Below, one piece after another: positions 6,226-9,515 of a DNA stretch of 9,515 nucleotides. The stretch covers positions 1 through 9,515 of the forward strand of contig USTO01000023.1 of assembly GCA_900557675.1 (NCBI GenBank), in the 5' to 3' direction. The stretch is from an uncultured Mollicutes bacterium (lineage in GTDB: Bacteria; Bacillota_I; Bacilli_A; RF39; UBA660). How positions within the stretch are numbered: the stretch's first letter is position 1; every line of letters begins with the position of its first letter. The notes under the pieces were generated by a model that worked only from the letters and a program-made list of their open reading frames with translations, was not told the origin of the DNA and ran no database searches. Both the position numbers and the translations under genes were made by a program.

Positions 6226-6257
6226 CTTTACAGTTTTTGAAAAACTGCAAGGGTTTT
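6226..6257 (+). terminator. Probable terminator after the membrane-tethered XRE gene
   Basis: CTTT-A-CAGTTTT (6226-6237) pairs with AAAACTG-C-AAGG (6241-6252) with one A-C mismatch and a T-G wobble around a TGA loop. GTTTT follows, a short U tail. TACAGT (6229-6234) can alternatively pair with ACTGTA (6258-6263), so the RNA could fold two ways. Confidence 0.5.
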
Positions 6258-6312
6258 ACTGTAGAAAATGATATGTTCAACTTGTGGTTTAGTTAATTCA
6301 ACTTCCTAGTTA

Positions 6313-6341
6313 TTGCTTTTTTAGTGATTGTTAGGTAGAAT
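6313..6341 (+). promoter_or_regulatory. Sigma-A type promoter of the arylsulfotransferase gene
   Basis: TTGCTT (6313-6318), a 17-bp spacer and TAGAAT (6336-6341) make a good vegetative promoter, 21 bases before the start codon. Confidence 0.6.
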
Positions 6342-6362
6342 TGTTAATGAAAGAGGTGTTGT

Positions 6363-8312
6363 ATGGAAAGAAAAAAAGAAATTAAACTTATTATTATATT
6401 GCTTCTTCTTCTTGCAGGAATACTTGTATTTGTTTATTTTAATGAATATGATAGAAATGATAAGTTAGTTAAAGAAAATGAGAGTTTAATTAGTCTTCAA
6501 GAGGGGTATAATGATGATTTAAATGCTAAGGGGTATACAATTGATAATCCTAAAGTGGTAATTGACCCTTATAAGGCATCTCCACTTACAGCTATGGTTA
6601 TGTTTGAAACAAAGGAGAGTACGGAGGTTAAGGTTAGTATTCAAGGTAAGGATGATAAGACGGGTCTTTCTTACACTTTTCCAAATAGTAAAGAACATTA
6701 TCTTGCTATTTATGGTTTGTATGCTGGTTATGATAATATTGTTACTATTGAATATGGTGATGTAAAGAAGAGTATTATTATTGAAACGGATAGTCTTCCT
6801 GATGATTTTGTTCTTCCTACTAGTGTTAATGGTATTAGAGAGGAACTTGATAATGATTTTTATTTCTTTACACCATCAGCTAAGGGATATTCTGCTGCTT
6901 ATGATATTAATGGTGATGTTAGGTGGTATCTAACTAATTATGCGTTATGGGATAATACAAGACTTAAAAATGGAAGAATGCTTGTTAGTACAGAAAGACT
7001 TATGTATTCTCCTTATTATATGACGGGATTATATGAGATTGATATGTTTGGTAAGATTTATAAGGAGTATTCTTTAGCGGGAGGATATCATCATGATTAT
7101 TATGAACTTCCTAATGGTAACTTGTTAGTTGCTAGCGATGATTTTGGTAATGCTGATGGAACGGTTGAGGATGTTATTGTAGAAGTTGATAAGACTACAG
7201 GTGCTATTGTTAAGACTTTTGATTTGAAGAAAATTCTTAATATGGAAGATGGTAAGAGTGAGAACTGGACTAGCTACGATTGGTTCCATAATAATTCTGT
7301 ATGGTATGATGAGAAGACTAATTCAATTACTTTATCGGGAAGACATCAAGATGCGGTTATTAATATTGATTATAATAGTGGTAAACTTAATTGGATTATT
7401 GGTGATAAGACAGAGTGGAGTAGTGAGTATCAAAAATATTTCTTCACTCCCGTAGGGCCTGATTTTGAATGGCAATGGAGTCAGCACGCAGCAATGATTA
7501 CGCCAGAGGGATATGTGTTTATTTTCGATAATGGTAATAATAAGAGCAAGATTAAGGATAGTTATGTGGATGCGGAAAATAGTTATTCACGTGGTGTTAT
7601 GTATAAGATTGATACGGAAAAGATGACTATCGAGCAGGTTTATGAGTATGGTAAAGAGAGGGGAAGTAGTTTCTATTCTCCATATATATCTGATGTTGAT
7701 TATTTAGATAAGGGTCATTATATTGTTCATTCAGGTGGTATTGTTAATGCTGATGGTAAGCCTTCTAATCAACCTGCTGGACTTAGTGGTGGAAATGTTC
7801 TTCTTAAGTCTGATACGGTGGAAGTTAAGGATGATAAAGTTATATTTGAAATAGTATTTCCTACTAATAATTATAGAGTCGAAAAAATGAATATTTATGA
7901 TGGATTTATTTGGGATGATAGTAAAGCTGTAAGAGTTGGTAGTCTTGGTAAAACTGTGGTTTCAGATAAAAAGTTAAAAAGGATTGAGGGTGAAAAACCT
8001 GATAGTGAGTACAAAAAACATAATATATCGTTTACTAAGGAAGTAGATAGGCTTGCATTTAGTGGTAAGTTTAAGAAAGATGAAGATGTTAAGGTTATTC
8101 TATATACTAATTTTGTTTCTAATTATTATAATATTAAAATTAGTAAGAAGCCTTATACAGCCCTTTGCCTTGATGTGTTTACAGAAGAAGAAACGGAAAA
8201 TGGTATTAGTATAACTAGATATATTAATGCTGATGGTCTTAAGGGCAGTTATTCTATTTACTTAGAAATAGATGGTAAGGTATATAATACAGGAGAGTAT
8301 GTCAAATTTTAG
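6363..8312 (+). CDS. Membrane-anchored aryl-sulfate sulfotransferase (ASST)
   Basis: A 649-residue protein of the arylsulfotransferase family (assT type). Family members move a sulfo group from one phenolic sulfate ester to another phenol without PAPS, through a sulfo-histidine. An N-terminal helix (9-26) anchors it, with the rest outside the cell. An N-terminal beta domain spans about 60-145, and a six-bladed-propeller-like region about 160-520. Catalytic motifs are present: GYHHDYYELPNGNLL (241-255, with H243/H244 at the first His site), WFHNNSV (307-313, H309), SGRHQD (325-330, R327) and QWSQHAAM (371-378, H375 as the likely sulfo-accepting His). The C-terminal part (about 535-649) looks like an extra beta domain. 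It contains a single cysteine (in TALCLD), so it cannot form the internal disulfide on which the E. coli-type enzyme depends through DsbL/DsbI, and no dsb gene is adjacent. ATG 6363 follows GAGGTG. It is monocistronic. Substrates are unknown. Confidence 0.9.
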   Translation: MERKKEIKLIIILLLLLAGILVFVYFNEYDRNDKLVKENESLISLQEGYNDDLNAKGYTIDNPKVVIDPYKASPLTAMVMFETKESTEVKVSIQGKDDKTGLSYTFPNSKEHYLAIYGLYAGYDNIVTIEYGDVKKSIIIETDSLPDDFVLPTSVNGIREELDNDFYFFTPSAKGYSAAYDINGDVRWYLTNYALWDNTRLKNGRMLVSTERLMYSPYYMTGLYEIDMFGKIYKEYSLAGGYHHDYYELPNGNLLVASDDFGNADGTVEDVIVEVDKTTGAIVKTFDLKKILNMEDGKSENWTSYDWFHNNSVWYDEKTNSITLSGRHQDAVINIDYNSGKLNWIIGDKTEWSSEYQKYFFTPVGPDFEWQWSQHAAMITPEGYVFIFDNGNNKSKIKDSYVDAENSYSRGVMYKIDTEKMTIEQVYEYGKERGSSFYSPYISDVDYLDKGHYIVHSGGIVNADGKPSNQPAGLSGGNVLLKSDTVEVKDDKVIFEIVFPTNNYRVEKMNIYDGFIWDDSKAVRVGSLGKTVVSDKKLKRIEGEKPDSEYKKHNISFTKEVDRLAFSGKFKKDEDVKVILYTNFVSNYYNIKISKKPYTALCLDVFTEEETENGISITRYINADGLKGSYSIYLEIDGKVYNTGEYVKF

Positions 8313-8326
8313 ACATACTTTTTTTG
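8295..8326 (+). terminator. Terminator overlapping the ASST stop codon
   Basis: AGTATGTC (8296-8303) pairs perfectly with GACATACT (8312-8319) and a run of seven T follows. The left arm lies inside the coding sequence (codons for EYVKF), so the gene's end and the terminator are superimposed. Confidence 0.9.
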
Positions 8327-8387
8327 TGGGTGATAGTAATTATTTGTGATAATGAAGTATAGTTGAGACTTTATTTTTTATTTTTTC

Positions 8388-8416
8388 TTGTTTATGGATA
8401 TAAAATGTGTTATAAT
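8388..8416 (+). promoter_or_regulatory. Strong promoter of the signal-peptidase-like operon
   Basis: TTGTTT (8388-8393), a 17-bp spacer, then TGT-TATAAT (TATAAT at 8411-8416) combines a -35, a consensus -10 and an extended TG. It is the best-formed promoter in the window. Confidence 0.75.
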
Positions 8417-8444
8417 TGGTTTAAAGTAGTAGGGAGGATGTTAA

Positions 8445-8996
8445 ATGAAAAGGTTTTTTTGGGGTGCTTTAGTGGTTATTTATATTGTTATTAGTTCTTT
8501 TGTTACGTCTTGTTTACTTAATTTTAACGACTATAATGTAACAGAATTTTCTAAAAAGGTATTGTTTGTGGTTAAGAAAGATGGAGAATTTAAAAACTCT
8601 AAAAAGGGGGATTTATTGGTTTTAGAGAAGAGTAGTAATTTTAATGAAGGGGATCTTATTTTATATTATGATACTTATGATAGGGTAACTGATATTAAAG
8701 AGGCAAACGTACGTGGTATGGAAAAAATCACGGATAAGGAAACTACTTTTGAACTTGATAATGGTAAGTATTTATCACAAGAGTATGTGATTGGTAAAAT
8801 GAGTGATAGTCATAGGTATAGTAAAGTTGGTTATGTACTTGATGTTTTAGAGAGTAAATGGGGCTTTCTATTTATTATTGTTTTACCTATGTTTGTACTT
8901 CTTTTATATGAAATAAGATTATTGTTTGGTTATTTTAAACCTAAGAAAAAGAGAAAGAGAAAGAAAAAAAGGGGTAAGAATGAGAAAAAAGAGTAA
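8445..8996 (+). CDS. SipW/S26B signal-peptidase-like protein lacking catalytic residues
   Basis: A 183-residue protein with a helix at 6-26, an exterior domain at 27-138, a second helix at about 139-163 and a very basic cytoplasmic tail (KPKKKRKRKKKRGKNEKKE). Its order of motifs follows ER/SipW-type signal peptidase I: KKGDLLVL (53-60), NEGDLILYYD (67-76), YDRVTDI (78-84), an EYVIGKM block (113-119), then KVGYVLDVLESKWG (127-140) leading into the last helix. In active enzymes the nucleophile Ser (SMxP) lies eight residues before the first GD; here that position is G47 and no SM pair exists. The catalytic His of the HR(I/V) motif is replaced by D79. The protein therefore looks catalytically dead, perhaps a chaperone or partner for the product of the next gene. 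ATG 8445 has GGGAGG 7 bases upstream. The homology is my reading of weak motifs and should be tested by profile search. Confidence 0.6.
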   Translation: MKRFFWGALVVIYIVISSFVTSCLLNFNDYNVTEFSKKVLFVVKKDGEFKNSKKGDLLVLEKSSNFNEGDLILYYDTYDRVTDIKEANVRGMEKITDKETTFELDNGKYLSQEYVIGKMSDSHRYSKVGYVLDVLESKWGFLFIIVLPMFVLLLYEIRLLFGYFKPKKKRKRKKKRGKNEKKE

Positions 8997-9515
8997 GCGT
9001 TATAAGAAAAAAGCGGGGATTAAAAAGGTTACTTTTCTTTCTTTAGTTTTTATTCTTGTTTTTTTACTTGTTGGTAAGACTTTTGGTAGGTTTGTGTATA
9101 ATGAGGTTAGAGACTTTTATTTGGGAACAAAGAGTTTTTATTTTAATAGTGATAAACTTCATGATGGTCTTTCTAATCAGGAGATTGATTATTGGTCAGG
9201 TGCTGATAATTATGCTATTTTGATTAATATGAATAGTTATAAGAATAATAAGGTTGGAGCTAGTAGTGATATTTCTTATGATATTAGATATGAGTGTTCA
9301 GATAATGCTATTTGTAATGCTAGTAAGAGTAATGGTATTATTTATGCTAGTACTCATACGGATTCTTTTGTAATGAATATTAGAGCAAAGAATCAACTTA
9401 AGGAGGGGGATTCGGTATGGGTAAAGGTTTATGCTGATGCTAAAAAGCCTTATGTTAAGTCTTTAAAGGGTATGTTTACTCTTAGAGTTGGTAAGATGGG
9501 TCTTTCTTATGAGAT
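8980..9515 (+). CDS. Secreted TasA/camelysin-like protein (partial, runs off the window)
   Basis: 178 codons are visible with no stop. ATG 8980 overlaps the preceding gene by 17 bases in another frame and has AGGGGT about 5 bases upstream, so translation is probably coupled. The N-terminus is basic (MRKKSKRYKKKAGIKK). A hydrophobic stretch VTFLSLVFILVFLLVG (17-32) follows, then KTFGRFVYNEVRDFYLGTKS. That order (Gly-x-Thr-aromatic, Phe, Asp/Glu-rich turn, then a KSFYF strand) parallels the 'GTxAYFtDtd...F..G' processing region of SipW-dependent TasA/camelysin proteins, with Arg where Ala-Tyr is usual. The rest is beta-rich with a Cys pair (C106, C112) and an LKEGDSVWVKVYAD strand. With the SipW-like neighbour it could be a fibre or surface beta-sandwich protein. 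The function is inference and the C-terminus is not visible. Confidence 0.6.
   Translation, partial: MRKKSKRYKKKAGIKKVTFLSLVFILVFLLVGKTFGRFVYNEVRDFYLGTKSFYFNSDKLHDGLSNQEIDYWSGADNYAILINMNSYKNNKVGASSDISYDIRYECSDNAICNASKSNGIIYASTHTDSFVMNIRAKNQLKEGDSVWVKVYADAKKPYVKSLKGMFTLRVGKMGLSYE

Noticed and set aside
6562..7455. Two short open frames (6562-6765 and 7249-7455) inside the ASST gene
   Set aside because: Out-of-frame shadows of a gene with intact catalytic motifs.
7449..7457. CCCGTAGGG as a possible third copy of the CCCGATAGGG motif
   Set aside because: It lacks one base and encodes conserved-looking residues of the ASST protein, so it is probably coincidence.
1..9515. CRISPR array, tRNA or rRNA gene, insertion sequence or prophage
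   Set aside because: No regularly spaced repeats, cloverleaf, transposase or phage structural gene was found on either strand.

Overview
The window reads as a low-GC (by eye about 30%) Gram-positive-type chromosome, most likely an uncultured Firmicutes/Bacilli or Mollicutes-related gut-type lineage. The evidence is strong AGGAGG-type ribosome binding sites, TATAAT promoters (often with an extended TG), T-tailed hairpin terminators, membrane-anchored surface proteins, and codons dominated by ATT/AGT/GGT/TTA. Tryptophan is TGG throughout the genes I followed, so the standard bacterial code applies. None of the eight visible stop codons is TGA (four TAA, four TAG). The + strand is G/T-rich in most of its genes, while the two minus-strand genes use relatively more A- and C-ending codons, which suggests that + is the leading strand here. 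No phylum-level marker is present, so the taxonomy is inference.

Layout: (1) 46-1560, a surface protein with an N-terminal membrane anchor and a C-terminal lectin/DUF6273-like domain, ended by a terminator and followed by a 23-bp AT-rich palindrome. (2) 1734-3353, a complete CBS/DRTGG-containing manganese-dependent inorganic pyrophosphatase. (3) 3541-4491 (-), a YrbG-type Na+/Ca2+ exchanger, and 4548-4985 (-), a regulator made of two tandem XRE helix-turn-helix domains. (4) 5093-5362 (+), a small two-helix membrane protein of unknown function, divergent from the tandem regulator. Their two -10 boxes form an inverted repeat. (5) 5524-6216, an XRE DNA-binding domain tethered to the membrane with a cysteine-containing exterior domain. 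(6) 6363-8312, a membrane-anchored arylsulfotransferase (ASST) with its catalytic histidines and arginine intact. (7) 8445-8996 and 8980-window end, two overlapping genes: a SipW/S26B signal-peptidase-like protein that lacks both catalytic residues, and a secreted protein whose N-terminus resembles SipW-dependent TasA/camelysin-type substrates.

Most genes look like independent transcription units, each with its own promoter and terminator. The clear operon is the last pair. The most unusual content is this pair (a dead signal peptidase plus a candidate fibre protein), the ASST in a Gram-positive-type genome, the two unconventional XRE regulators, and a GC-rich motif (CCCGATAGGG) repeated in two intergenic regions. 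No rRNA, tRNA, CRISPR array, transposase or phage gene was seen, and no gene-free stretch exceeds 300 bases.
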